Source of the DNA: Reinekea sp. G2M2-21
GTDB taxonomy: Bacteria; Pseudomonadota; Gammaproteobacteria; Pseudomonadales; Natronospirillaceae
DNA: 64,000 nucleotides
NCBI RefSeq assembly: GCF_015687175.1
Contig: NZ_JADPQG010000002.1
Span: 248,001-312,000, forward strand
Reading direction: 5' to 3'
The notes under the pieces are model-generated. The model saw only the letters and a list, made by a program, of their open reading frames with translations. It had not been told where the DNA came from and searched no databases. The position numbers were made by a program, and so were the translations under genes. Below, in pieces: positions 8,630 through 17,103 of this stretch (the stretch's first letter is position 1; every line of letters starts with the position of its first letter).

Positions 8630-9376
8630 GTGACAACGGACACCCCAGTTCTGAATGCAGACGATTTTGCCGCCCGCGCAGGCAAGCGCAGACCCAAGTA
8701 CGTTCAGGTCAGCGAGCTGCTGATCCGGGAGATTAAGGCGGGCCATTGGCGTGAAGGTGAACGCTTGCCCGTTGAAGCCGACCTTGCGGTTGAGCTGAAC
8801 GTAGCTGTAGGAACATTGCGAAAAGCACTGGCTTTACTTGAGGACGATGGCTTATTGGAGCGTCGACAGGGTTCCGGCACCTACGTAAAAAAACCACCCA
8901 AAGAAGCGGCCTACCAGCTGTTTCGGTTGGAGTTACTGGCCGGGGGCGGTACGCCACATGCAGACACGCTCAAGGTCAGCCGGGAAAAGAATACGGAGGT
9001 TGCCGCACATTTTGGTTTGCCAAATTCCACGTTGTTCTGGCGCATTGAGCGGAAACGTTTTCTGAACGCGACCGCCATTGCCGCAGAAGAAATGTGGATA
9101 CGAGCATCACACGCCAAAACGTTGAGCGCCCAAGAACTGGATGAATCGTTGTACCGGCATTATCGCGAGCACTTTGGCTTTTGGATCAGCCATGTTGAAG
9201 ACCGCATTCGTGTTGCAACGGCGACTTCATGGGCGGCCGGCATCCTTGGCGTAACCAACGGTACACCTCTGGGTTGGATTGAGCGGATAAGCTGGTCGGA
9301 TCAAGACCGTGTGGAAGAGTATTCACGCACCTGGTTTGATCCCTCGGTCTGTCATTACGTGTCCCGGATGGCGTGA
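8630..9376 (+). CDS. GntR-family regulator, HutC subfamily
   Basis: 248-aa repressor-type transcription factor. Residues about 22-90 form the winged helix (KYVQVSELLIREIKAGHW, then LAVELNVAVGTLRKALALLE and RRQGSGTYV, the GntR signature). Residues about 100-245 fit the UTRA ligand-binding domain of HutC-type regulators. It starts with GTG, seven bases after ACGGAG. It is divergent from the TRAP operon and 62 bp upstream of the Gfo/Idh/MocA gene. By position it should regulate the transporter, the dehydrogenase and, through the shared element, the dioxygenase at 804-1784. The effector is unknown. Confidence 0.9.
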   Translation: MTTDTPVLNADDFAARAGKRRPKYVQVSELLIREIKAGHWREGERLPVEADLAVELNVAVGTLRKALALLEDDGLLERRQGSGTYVKKPPKEAAYQLFRLELLAGGGTPHADTLKVSREKNTEVAAHFGLPNSTLFWRIERKRFLNATAIAAEEMWIRASHAKTLSAQELDESLYRHYREHFGFWISHVEDRIRVATATSWAAGILGVTNGTPLGWIERISWSDQDRVEEYSRTWFDPSVCHYVSRMA

Positions 9377-9438
9377 CCCGAGACTAGACTGGCATCGTCA
9401 CATTTTCTGTAAATAACAATAACGGAACAGGAAATTTT

Positions 9439-10551
9439 ATGACATTACGCTACGGAATCATTGGCTGCGGGATGATGGGCCAGGAACATATTCGGAATAT
9501 TCAACTGCTGCCGGATGCCGCCATCACCGCCATTGTTGAACCTGACGCGGGGATGCGAGCAGCCATTCAGACATTGGTGCCGAATGTCGATTTTGAACCC
9601 TCGATCGATGCTCTTTTGGCGCGGCACGATCTCGACGCGCTGTTAATCGCCAGTCCTAATTTCATGCACGCCGAACAGCTGTTGCAGATATTCCAACAAA
9701 CCACCTTACCGATATTGGTAGAAAAGCCCCTGGTCACCGACGTCGCAGACATCCCCCGGATTCGTCAAGCCGCCGAGCAACACCCGTCGCCGGTTTGGGT
9801 CGCGATGGAATATCGCTACATGCCACCAGTGGCGGCATTGTTGAACGAAATCAATAAACAGACACACGGTCACACCAAACAATTCAGTATCCGCGAGCAC
9901 CGCTTCCCGTTTCTGGAAAAGGTAAACGATTGGAATCGCTTCAACAAAAACACCGGTGGTACGTTGGTGGAAAAATGTTGTCACTTTTTTGATTTGATGC
10001 GACTTCAGGCGGGCAGTGAAGCGATTCGTGTTTTCGCGTCTGGCGGTCAAAACGTGAATCACCTCGATGAACGTTATAACGGGCAACAACCCGACATTCT
10101 GGACAATGCCTTTGTTATCGTTGATTTCGCCAATGGTCAACGGGCACTGTTGGAGCTGTGCATGTTTGCCGAAGGTTCGGAGTATCAAGAAGAGCTTTGC
10201 GCCGTCGGTGAAAAAGCCAAGCTGGAAGCCAAGGTTCCGGGGCCGGGCCGATTCTGGAACACCGACCTCGGACCCGCACCTGTACCAAAGTTGATTATCA
10301 GCCCACGCCGCCCAACCGGTCCGGTTGAAACTCCGATCCCTGTCGACCCGACCTTGCTGGCTGCCGGTGATCATAACGGTTCGACCTACTACCAGCACCT
10401 CGGGTTCTATAAGGCCGTCACGGAAGGTGCGCCGGTTGAGGTCAGCATCGACGACGGATTGAAAGCTGTCGTTCTGGGGTTAGCGGCTCAGGAGTCGATT
10501 AAAACCGGGCAAGCCATGACCATAACCAACAACGGATTTACGTTCAGTTAA
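9439..10551 (+). CDS. Gfo/Idh/MocA-family oxidoreductase
   Basis: 370-aa NAD(P)-dependent dehydrogenase. The N-terminal Rossmann domain has GIIGCGMMG (6-14), followed by the family EKP motif (95-97). The C-terminal half carries the EKCCHFFDLMR segment, where His182 fits the catalytic histidine. Family members oxidise cyclitols, sugars or related polyols; the exact substrate cannot be named. It follows gntR in the same direction and probably processes the compound imported by the TRAP system. AGGAAA lies just before the ATG. Confidence 0.9.
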   Translation: MTLRYGIIGCGMMGQEHIRNIQLLPDAAITAIVEPDAGMRAAIQTLVPNVDFEPSIDALLARHDLDALLIASPNFMHAEQLLQIFQQTTLPILVEKPLVTDVADIPRIRQAAEQHPSPVWVAMEYRYMPPVAALLNEINKQTHGHTKQFSIREHRFPFLEKVNDWNRFNKNTGGTLVEKCCHFFDLMRLQAGSEAIRVFASGGQNVNHLDERYNGQQPDILDNAFVIVDFANGQRALLELCMFAEGSEYQEELCAVGEKAKLEAKVPGPGRFWNTDLGPAPVPKLIISPRRPTGPVETPIPVDPTLLAAGDHNGSTYYQHLGFYKAVTEGAPVEVSIDDGLKAVVLGLAAQESIKTGQAMTITNNGFTFS

Positions 10552-10562
10552 ACGACACTCCC

Positions 10563-10591
10563 ATGGGCAAATGCCTTGCGCAATTGCCCAT
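10563..10591. terminator. Hairpin after the Gfo/Idh/MocA gene
   Basis: ATGGGCAA (10563-10570) pairs with TTGCCCAT (10584-10591), with an inner TGC/GCA pair extending the stem. There is no T run, so the terminator role is uncertain. Confidence 0.4.
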
Positions 10592-10603
10592 CTACCCTAT
10601 AAT
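10576..10603 (+). promoter_or_regulatory. Sigma-70 type promoter for the 10645 gene
   Basis: TTGCGC (10576-10581), a 16-base spacer and a perfect TATAAT (10598-10603), 41 bp before the start codon of the next gene. Confidence 0.5.
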
Positions 10604-10644
10604 TCAGCCACTTTTCACCCCACCCCCTCCCGTTCAGGATAATC

Positions 10645-10995
10645 ATGAAAAAGACCTTCTCCCTGCTGCACCCGAAAATCAATGTTGATCGACGCGTGGA
10701 AGCCATTAAACACGAAATCAAAAAATATCAGACTCGCGAACGCAAGAAGCCGTTGCCAGCCGAGGCTGACTTCTGGGGTTTTGATTGCCGATTCGGCAAC
10801 ACAGAAGCCGATGCGGTTGACATTCATGTTGCCGAGATCAATAAAAAAATCGACGCCATTCATGCACAGGGTTTAACGTCGTTTTATCTTGAAGTGATGG
10901 CAGTGCCACAGCAACGCACAGCAAGACCGGTCGAAGACCCGTTGGATGACGACAGCAATGACATTGCCGAAGACGAAGACATTGAAAATAACTGA
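10645..10995 (+). CDS. Small conserved protein, DUF6172-like
   Basis: 116-aa soluble protein. It begins MKKTFSLLHPKINVDRRVEA and has a basic first half (IKKYQTRERKKPLP), then FWGFDCRFG, and ends in a very acidic tail (DPLDDDSNDIAEDEDIENN). From memory this matches a family of uncharacterised proteobacterial proteins (DUF6172). No enzymatic motif is visible. AGGA stands seven bases before the ATG and a good promoter lies upstream. It appears monocistronic. The function is unknown. Confidence 0.75.
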   Translation: MKKTFSLLHPKINVDRRVEAIKHEIKKYQTRERKKPLPAEADFWGFDCRFGNTEADAVDIHVAEINKKIDAIHAQGLTSFYLEVMAVPQQRTARPVEDPLDDDSNDIAEDEDIENN

Positions 10996-11249
10996 ATCGA
11001 ATTTTTATTGGTAAGTCTGCCTTAAATTCTGTCAAACGCTTCTTGTTTTCGTTCCCTATTCTGCCAAAAACCGAAGGCGTCTGGCTCTCGGTTTTGCAGG
11101 GGAATAACCCGGCTGGTACTGACTACAGCGTATTTGCATTGTACCTGTGGTATTTGCATAAATGCGTGACTTAGTTTCACCTAAGTTTTTTAGAAATCTG
11201 TTACGAAGACTTTGGTTCCGTTTTTAACCAAAAGATCTCTTGGAGGATG
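10996..11249. other. Non-coding gap with one hairpin
   Basis: No convincing gene. An imperfect hairpin at 11061-11099 (CTGCCAAAAACCGA against TCGGTTTTGCAG) may end transcription of the 10645 gene. After it the sequence is AT-rich up to the repeat element at 11250. Confidence 0.4.
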
Positions 11250-11460
11250 TTTCTTTCCAAGGGGAGATCCCCTTGCACCCCCTATTGTCGCCCGCTTTGG
11301 TGTTCTGCCTCCATTGTCACTTTCTTCGAACGATCGCTTGAGCGTGCATCCGTGCACGCGCGGCGCTTCTTCGGGCATCCATGCCCTTGAATCCGTTGCG
11401 AAGTGCCAATTGAGTCAGCCAAAGCAGATGCGACGGAATGGTTATTTACACCAATGTCAG
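11250..11460 (-). repeat. GGA-hairpin element, copy R1
   Basis: Inverted copy of the repeat at 52961 and 53288. Read on the minus strand it contains hairpin A (11373-11386), stem GGGC/GCCC with loop ATGGAT, and hairpin B (11342-11359), stem GCGTGC/GCACGC with loop ACGGAT. A third hairpin, CAAGGGG/CCCCTTG, lies at the left end (about 11259-11275). Short frames cross it but are by-products of the palindromes. Confidence 0.8.
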
Positions 11461-11583
11461 CAATGGCTTTCGATTGGTTGGTCTATAATTGAGAGGTCAG
11501 AAATCGACTTTAGAAGCGTCTATCATGGTGGGACTCATGCGGCTGGTTCACAGCCTTTCAAACTACCACGCGAAGCTACTTCC

Positions 11584-11640
11584 ATCTCACAGGTTGGTCA
11601 AGCAGGGATTCGTGAATAAGTGAGCCGGAAATGGCGATCC
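11584..11640 (+). repeat. GGA-hairpin element, decayed copy R6
   Basis: CTCACAGGTTGGTCAAGCAG and the following GTGAGCCGG closely match the reverse complement of the element at 52.7-52.8 kb. The AGGGAT loop is kept but the stem arm is damaged and the second hairpin is lost, so this is a degenerating copy. Confidence 0.6.
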
Positions 11641-11724
11641 TTAACGGAGAAAACATCCCAATAGAACCAAGTTGCAAAATGAAGCAAATACCGACGATAT
11701 AAACTGCATCAGCTTACGTATCAT

Positions 11725-11751
11725 TCGGATCGCCCCTTGGAAAGAAAGAAA
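11725..11751 (+). repeat. GGA-hairpin element, 3'-end fragment R7
   Basis: GGATCGCCCCTTGGAAAGAA matches the right-hand end of the elements at 53.16 and 53.49 kb. Only this end remains. The rest of 11641-11851 shows nothing else recognisable. Confidence 0.55.
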
Positions 11752-11851
11752 CCCACCAAATGATCTTTGCTTTAACAATCGAACTACAGCCTCCCGAACC
11801 GGATGGGTTCTTCACAACAGAGAACACACATCACCAAGCTCTAAGTATGCT

Positions 11852-13078
11852 CTACACCAGTATTTGATAAACCGAATCGGCTTCCTGTTCGCTGCGTAGA
11901 AATGTTCGGAATATTTCGGCCATCGGAACATTAACGGGCTGCTTTTCCAACGCGTCCCAATTACCCAACATGAGGTTGTCTATCAACGTCAGCATTTCGC
12001 CGACTTTCCCCTGTCGATGGACAATGGCATTCATCACAACCGGGTCCAATGGTAATTTGCTGATTAATTCTGGCAACGGTCTATCGAAATGCGTGTCCAG
12101 CCGAGACAGAAATCCCACAAAGAAACAGTCGGTGGCACTTAGGCCGATATCCGACATCAAATCCGTGGCAAATATTTCCATGGCATAGGCGCAGACCAGC
12201 GTGAATCGAATGAGTTCCGGTGGTTTATTATCGAGATCGGTTAATGCAATCAGCGATACCCAGCGCTTGAGCTGATCCAAACCCATGATGACAACAGCCT
12301 CTTCCAGATTCTTAACCTTATTTACTCGCGCGTAGCGACTGCTGTTCACCAACTGTAAGAGTTTCACCGTCAGAACAGGGTCAGATTTCAGCTCGTGAGC
12401 AATGTCATCGAACTCTACTTCCGGCTTCATCAGTGCCGCCAACAGAGACAGGGTTGTTTGCTTAGGCGGTTTAACCAACTTATCGTGACGTTGTTCGGGT
12501 TTGCAGAAAAAATACCCTTGAAACATGTCGAAGCCCAAAGGTAACAACCATTCAAACATTTCCTGTGTTTCGACCTTTTCAGCCACCAACGTGACTTTGT
12601 GTCTTTTGAGAACCCGCACGGTATTTTTGATTTCGGTTTTAGGCAGGTTAAGTACGTCAATTTTTACGATGTCCGCTTCAGGCAATAACTGCGACGTATT
12701 CAGGCTTAGGTCGAAGTCGTCGAGTGCTATCTTATTTCCTTGGTGTTTCATGGCTCGAATAGAGGACGTCAACAACGGCGTGACGTTTACATCTTCCAAT
12801 ACTTCGATCACACAATTAGGGCGATCGATAGGCACGCCCTGAATAATCCAGGCCGCGGTGAAGTTAACAAAGATGGCCAGATCTTCATTGGCCAACACCG
12901 GGTCATCGCTGGTGAACGAATTCAGCAATACCTGGGCTGTCGCATTGTTGCCATCGGTAATCGACAAACTTTCCTGTGGCCGGAACAACAGCTCATAACC
13001 AATGACCTCCAATTCCCGGTTGAACAGAGGTTGCTTAGCATATAGAGGGGGTTCAGTGGGGGTTGGGCTGTCACTCAT
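11852..13078 (-). CDS. EAL-HDOD signalling protein
   Basis: 408-aa cytoplasmic protein with an N-terminal EAL-type domain (about 10-200) and a C-terminal HDOD domain (about 205-395). The EAL domain is degenerate: the signature reads YELLF instead of EALLR. Later family blocks such as KIALDDF, VKIDVL and QGYFFCKP remain, so c-di-GMP hydrolysis is unlikely. Proteins of this layout (YuxH/CdgJ type) affect motility and surface behaviour in Vibrio and relatives. It stands alone on its strand, between repeat DNA and mutM. The assignment is firm; the cellular role here is inferred. Confidence 0.9.
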   Translation of the reverse strand: MSDSPTPTEPPLYAKQPLFNRELEVIGYELLFRPQESLSITDGNNATAQVLLNSFTSDDPVLANEDLAIFVNFTAAWIIQGVPIDRPNCVIEVLEDVNVTPLLTSSIRAMKHQGNKIALDDFDLSLNTSQLLPEADIVKIDVLNLPKTEIKNTVRVLKRHKVTLVAEKVETQEMFEWLLPLGFDMFQGYFFCKPEQRHDKLVKPPKQTTLSLLAALMKPEVEFDDIAHELKSDPVLTVKLLQLVNSSRYARVNKVKNLEEAVVIMGLDQLKRWVSLIALTDLDNKPPELIRFTLVCAYAMEIFATDLMSDIGLSATDCFFVGFLSRLDTHFDRPLPELISKLPLDPVVMNAIVHRQGKVGEMLTLIDNLMLGNWDALEKQPVNVPMAEIFRTFLRSEQEADSVYQILV

Positions 13079-13195
13079 TGTTTACTCGTTTGCTTGCTCT
13101 TTACCGCAGTATAGATCAGCTTGCCGGCTTAACCGTCCCGAACGTTGTTAATATTCCTGGTAGAGATTTAACAGTTCCTAATCACCCATATGCGC

Positions 13196-14017
13196 TCAGT
13201 TTCTGGCTTGGCATTGCGGGCAATAACAGGTACTTCGGTTATTGGTGCGTAATTCCTTAATCAAAGTTCCACAGTGACGACACAGCTCACCCGCGCGACC
13301 ATAAACATTCAACGACTGCGCAAAATAACCGGGTTTACCATCGCCCCCGACAAAGTCGCGCAAGGTCGTGCCGCCCTGATTAATCGCCAGGGCCAACACC
13401 TGTTTAATATTGCTCACTAACTTCTCTGTTTCCGCTCGGGTTATTTTGCCCGCGAGTTTATGCGGGTAGATACCACTTAAGAATAACGCTTCATTGGCGT
13501 AGATATTACCCACGCCGACTACGACGCTTGCGTCCATAATGAACGACTTTATTTTGGTTTTGCGCTTTCGGGTTTTGGCATAGAAATCAGCGACATTGAA
13601 AGCATCGGTCAGCGGCTCTGGTCCGAGATGCTCGATCAACTGATGAGCATTAATGTCCGTTTCGGTATACAGCCAGGCGCCAAAGCGGCGCGGATCGTTG
13701 TAGCGCAGACGGACACCGTTATCGAGCTCCACGTCGACGTGGTCATGCTTACCCGGAGTCGGATCATCCATCAGTACGCGCAAACTGCCAGACATACCCA
13801 AATGCACAATTAACGTGCCCCGCTCCAGTCGGATCAGCAGATACTTGGAGCGTCGCTCGACAGATAAAATGGTTTGATCGCGCGACCATTCATCAAGCTC
13901 ATCCGGGATCGGCCAGCGTAAACGGGCATCCCGCACCACGATGCGGCTGATCCGACGATTTTTAATGTGCGGTTCTATACCGCGACGGGTGGTTTCAACC
14001 TCTGGAAGTTCCGGCAT
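13196..14017 (-). CDS. mutM: Formamidopyrimidine-DNA glycosylase
   Basis: 273-aa base-excision repair enzyme removing 8-oxoguanine and formamidopyrimidines, with AP-lyase activity. It begins MPELPEVETTRRGIEPHI; Pro2 is the catalytic nucleophile after Met removal and Glu3 is conserved. A C-terminal zinc finger with four cysteines is visible (CRHCG near residue 246 and CPQCQ at the end). Full family length. It is followed on the left by the EAL/HDOD gene after a 117-bp gap. Confidence 0.97.
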   Translation of the reverse strand: MPELPEVETTRRGIEPHIKNRRISRIVVRDARLRWPIPDELDEWSRDQTILSVERRSKYLLIRLERGTLIVHLGMSGSLRVLMDDPTPGKHDHVDVELDNGVRLRYNDPRRFGAWLYTETDINAHQLIEHLGPEPLTDAFNVADFYAKTRKRKTKIKSFIMDASVVVGVGNIYANEALFLSGIYPHKLAGKITRAETEKLVSNIKQVLALAINQGGTTLRDFVGGDGKPGYFAQSLNVYGRAGELCRHCGTLIKELRTNNRSTCYCPQCQARN

Positions 14018-14102
14018 GCAAGACTCAAATTTTTTTGGTTGGAGAATTGTAGAGTGCTTCGGTAGAGAAGGAAACCGGCGCTCTCACGAGCAGCGAAGCG
14101 CG

Positions 14103-15143
14103 TTAGAACAGATCAATGTCGTTGCTCTGGTCGGCGCGCACTTCAGTAATCGCCTGTTCTGCCACCAACGCCTGATAATTGCGGACCGAATTACGACCAT
14201 GTTTCTTCACATAATAAAGCGCTTTGTCAGCCTTTTCGGCTACCTGCATGGGGTAGTCTTTCTCGGTGATTTTTTCATAACCGATACTGACCGTGACCTT
14301 GTCCACCAGCGGAAAGGATTGCTCGGCAACATTGCGCCGGAAGCGGTCGAGAATTGCGAACACTTCCTGTTCTGCCGTGGGCGCCAGCACCACGACAAAT
14401 TCTTCCCCACCGAAGCGAAACAACAAATCCTCATACCGAAACGATTTCCGCATAAGATTCGCCATGGCCAACAAGACCTCATCACCACAAACATGACCGT
14501 ACTGATCGTTGACGGATTTGAAATGGTCGATATCTATCATGGCTAACCAAAGGTGCTGATCAAGACGATAGGATCGCGAATGCTCCCGACCAACAGCCGC
14601 CAACGACTGTTCTTTGGCGCGCTCATAGTGGGCACGTTGGCGGGTCACCAAACGTTCAAACTTCACGTCGAACGTTTGTCGGTTGAACAATCCCGTCAGC
14701 GTATCCTGCTCACTGGCGGTTAAGATTTCCAGGTAGTTTCGGTAAATCTCACTGAAGATGCTCAGTTCATTGGCATAGCCCGATAGGTCGTGCTCACAAT
14801 GCAGATCAATACCGCCAACTGGTTTCTGGTCACTGTGCAATGGCACTATTATCTGCCAACCGGCGTCGCCGCGCTGGATGAACACCGGTTGCTCCGTGGT
14901 ACTGAGATAGTGCACCAGTTGTGTGTCATCCGCAGTGCGGCAATGTACATCCAGTTCGTATTGCCCATCTTCATCTTGGTACAGGGTCAGTGCGTGCTCG
15001 CATTGTGCATCATTGATCCGGTACAACGTTGCCTTGCGACCATCAAAATGTTCAACCAAGGTTGTTACCAGCGTCATTTCGAGCGAATCGACATCTCGGG
15101 TGCCAGACAAGGTGTGCAGAATGTTCACGATTTGTTTAAACAT
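14103..15143 (-). CDS. Diguanylate cyclase with GAF-like sensor region
   Basis: 346-aa protein predicted to make c-di-GMP. The N-terminal 145 residues look like a GAF-type sensor domain without membrane segments. The GGDEF domain carries an intact GGEEF (245-249), and an RxxD inhibitory site (RYED) lies exactly five residues before it, so product feedback is likely. The frame opens 23 codons earlier, but a perfect TATAAT at 15156-15161 lies within that extension, so the ATG at 15143 with GAGAG before it is chosen. It is divergent from the LysE gene. Confidence 0.92.
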   Translation of the reverse strand: MFKQIVNILHTLSGTRDVDSLEMTLVTTLVEHFDGRKATLYRINDAQCEHALTLYQDEDGQYELDVHCRTADDTQLVHYLSTTEQPVFIQRGDAGWQIIVPLHSDQKPVGGIDLHCEHDLSGYANELSIFSEIYRNYLEILTASEQDTLTGLFNRQTFDVKFERLVTRQRAHYERAKEQSLAAVGREHSRSYRLDQHLWLAMIDIDHFKSVNDQYGHVCGDEVLLAMANLMRKSFRYEDLLFRFGGEEFVVVLAPTAEQEVFAILDRFRRNVAEQSFPLVDKVTVSIGYEKITEKDYPMQVAEKADKALYYVKKHGRNSVRNYQALVAEQAITEVRADQSNDIDLF

Positions 15144-15155
15144 AACTCTCGAACA

Positions 15156-15161
15156 ATTATA
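15156..15161 (-). promoter_or_regulatory. -10 box of the diguanylate cyclase gene
   Basis: TATAAT on the minus strand, 12 bases before the ATG at 15143. It implies a very short leader and supports the downstream start codon. Confidence 0.5.
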
Positions 15162-15333
15162 GTGCGAAAAACAGGGGGCTATGCGTTTACCGCGCCGGTA
15201 AGGCGGGTTCACAGCAATAACAAAAGAATCAAAAAAGCAGTGTAGACCACTGTGAACATTGTCTGCTTTCTATTGACCGGTATTTTTGGCAAGCTTGCCG
15301 CCAAAGACTTTTACTCAAAACACAGGATTTCAG

Positions 15334-15942
15334 ATGACACTTACCGCCTGGTTAACCATTGTCGGCATTTGCGCGCTCGGCGCTTTGTCTCCCGGCCCGT
15401 CACTGGCTGTCGTTCTTAAACATACGCTCGCCGGCGGGCGTCGCAAAGGGATGGCGGCAGCCATTACTCATGGCTTGGGCGTCGGGTTATACGCGCTGAT
15501 CTGTATTTCAGGCTTGGCGGTGGTGATTGTCACCTCCGAAACCCTGTTTGCGATTTTGCAATGGTCTGGGGCCGCGTATCTGGCATGGATGGGCGTCAAA
15601 GGCCTAATGAGCCGTGCGAACCCGAACCAGAACTTGCCGGAAATTGAAGCACATACCGCCGCCCGCGATGGCTTTATGATCGTATTCCTGAATCCGAAAA
15701 TCGCCGTGTTCTTTATCGCGCTGTTTTCACAGGTAGTGGGAACCGACACCACCGTTCTGGGCAAGCTCGTGTATGCGTCAACGGCGATGCTGATCGATGG
15801 TCTGTGGTATGTGATCGTCGCCTGGTTATTTTCCAATCCGCGTTGGCTGGCAACGCTGCAAGCACGAGCGGTGTGGTTAGATCGGATCTTCGGCGTGGTG
15901 CTGATTGGACTGGCCAGTAAACTGGCTTTAGACATGGCTTGA
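15334..15942 (+). CDS. LysE/RhtB-family amino-acid exporter
   Basis: 202-aa inner-membrane protein with about six hydrophobic helices. The N-terminal signature GALSPGPSLAVVLKHTLAGG (residues about 14-33) is typical of the LysE/RhtB superfamily, which expels amino acids and related metabolites. The frame opens upstream at a TTG, but CAGGAT before the ATG at 15334 marks the proper start. Convergent with the MDR oxidoreductase gene. The substrate is not predictable. Confidence 0.9.
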   Translation: MTLTAWLTIVGICALGALSPGPSLAVVLKHTLAGGRRKGMAAAITHGLGVGLYALICISGLAVVIVTSETLFAILQWSGAAYLAWMGVKGLMSRANPNQNLPEIEAHTAARDGFMIVFLNPKIAVFFIALFSQVVGTDTTVLGKLVYASTAMLIDGLWYVIVAWLFSNPRWLATLQARAVWLDRIFGVVLIGLASKLALDMA

Positions 15943-15948
15943 ATGACA

Positions 15949-15975
15949 GCCCTGTTCACCAGGTGTGAACAGGGC
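15949..15975. terminator. Convergent-gene hairpin
   Basis: GCCCTGTTCAC (15949-15959) and GTGAACAGGGC (15965-15975) form a perfect 11-bp stem with a five-base loop between two convergent genes. Neither side has a T run, so termination efficiency is unclear. Confidence 0.5.
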
Positions 15976-15989
15976 GTCAGAACAACGGC

Positions 15990-16988
15990 TTACAGCTTAA
16001 CGATCAGTTTGCCTTTGTTGCCACCGGTAAAAAACAGGTTTAAACCGGTCATCGCGGAAGCCAAACCTTCCAACGTATGGGCTCGGTATTTAATCTTGCC
16101 CTGCATCACGTAAGGCGTCAGCTTTTCCAACAGCTTGGGCGCATTGTGCAGGTGGTCCGGCATGGTGAAGCCCTGAATTAACAATCGTTTCTTGATGATG
16201 TTCATCCAGTTTGGACCCGGAGGTGGTGTCGCTGTGGTGTAGTCGGCAATCTGTCCACAAACCGCAATTCGGCCATGGGCATTCATGCGCTCAAAAACCA
16301 GCGACTGAATCGGACCACCAGTGTTTTCAAAATAGATATCTATGCCGTTTGGCGTCAATTCAGCGAGTTGCTCTGCCAAGTTATCGCTCTTGTAATCAAT
16401 CGCTGCGTCGAAGCCCAGTTCATTGACGATCCAATCGCACTTCTCAGTGCCACCAGCGACACCGACCACGCGCAGGCCGTCCGCTTTCGCCAGCTGACCT
16501 ACGATAGAGCCCACGGAACCCGCAGCGCCGCTGACTACCAGCGTTTCACCTTCTTTATGCTGGCCAATGGCATACAAACCCTGAGTGGCGGTTAAGCCCG
16601 GCAGTGCAAACACAGATAGCGCCATTTCAGGGTCAATCTGCGAATCCAGTTTATTAATCCCCTGACCTTTACTTAAGGCATATTCGGTCCAGCCAAACAT
16701 TCCCATGACCTTATCGCCCACCGCAAAATCAGAGTGCTTAGAGGCAACAACCTCACCAATGCCAGAAGAGCGCATGGTGGTGCCCAGTTCCACAGGAGGG
16801 ATATAGCTGTCGGTCGCGGGGCTCATCCAACCAAGCATCGCCGGGTCCAGGGACATATGAGTCTGTTTTACCAGAAACTCGCCATCGGCGACGTCTGGTA
16901 TGGGTTGTTCAACGACCTTGAACAGATCGGGGCCGATTGGACCGCCATGAGGGCGGGCAATTAATTGAATCGCGGTATACGTGCTCAT
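15990..16988 (-). CDS. MDR-type NADP-dependent oxidoreductase (CurA/YncB-like)
   Basis: 332-aa zinc-independent medium-chain reductase, of the group that reduces enones such as curcumin or leukotriene B4 derivatives. The N-terminal part ends in the conserved MSLDPAMLGWM; the nucleotide-binding motif VSGAAGSVGSIVGQLAKADG lies around residue 155. The start is the ATG at 16988 with GGAGAG upstream; the open frame reaches 17273, but that extension crosses the divergent LysR gene. Regulation by that LysR protein, whose gene starts 115 bp away, is likely. Confidence 0.92.
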   Translation of the reverse strand: MSTYTAIQLIARPHGGPIGPDLFKVVEQPIPDVADGEFLVKQTHMSLDPAMLGWMSPATDSYIPPVELGTTMRSSGIGEVVASKHSDFAVGDKVMGMFGWTEYALSKGQGINKLDSQIDPEMALSVFALPGLTATQGLYAIGQHKEGETLVVSGAAGSVGSIVGQLAKADGLRVVGVAGGTEKCDWIVNELGFDAAIDYKSDNLAEQLAELTPNGIDIYFENTGGPIQSLVFERMNAHGRIAVCGQIADYTTATPPPGPNWMNIIKKRLLIQGFTMPDHLHNAPKLLEKLTPYVMQGKIKYRAHTLEGLASAMTGLNLFFTGGNKGKLIVKL

Positions 16989-17103
16989 AACTCTCTCCAA
17001 ATTAGGTCGAAAATTCGATAGCACCCATATTAACGATAAATTCAGTGCTATATACGGGTGAAAATGCGAATATTTATTGTCTTTAAAACAAAAATGAGGC
17101 GAT

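Noticed and set aside
9706-10398. Minus-strand open frame of 230 codons
   Set aside because: It is the antisense shadow of the well-supported Gfo/Idh/MocA gene.
11212-11619. Plus-strand open frame of 135 codons across repeat R1
   Set aside because: It lies over palindromic repeat DNA and changes with each copy; similar frames at 52947-53177, 53107-53520 and 53325-53528 are the same artefact.
15949-15975. Classical rho-independent terminator
   Set aside because: The stem is perfect but neither strand has a T run, so it is listed only as a hairpin between convergent genes.
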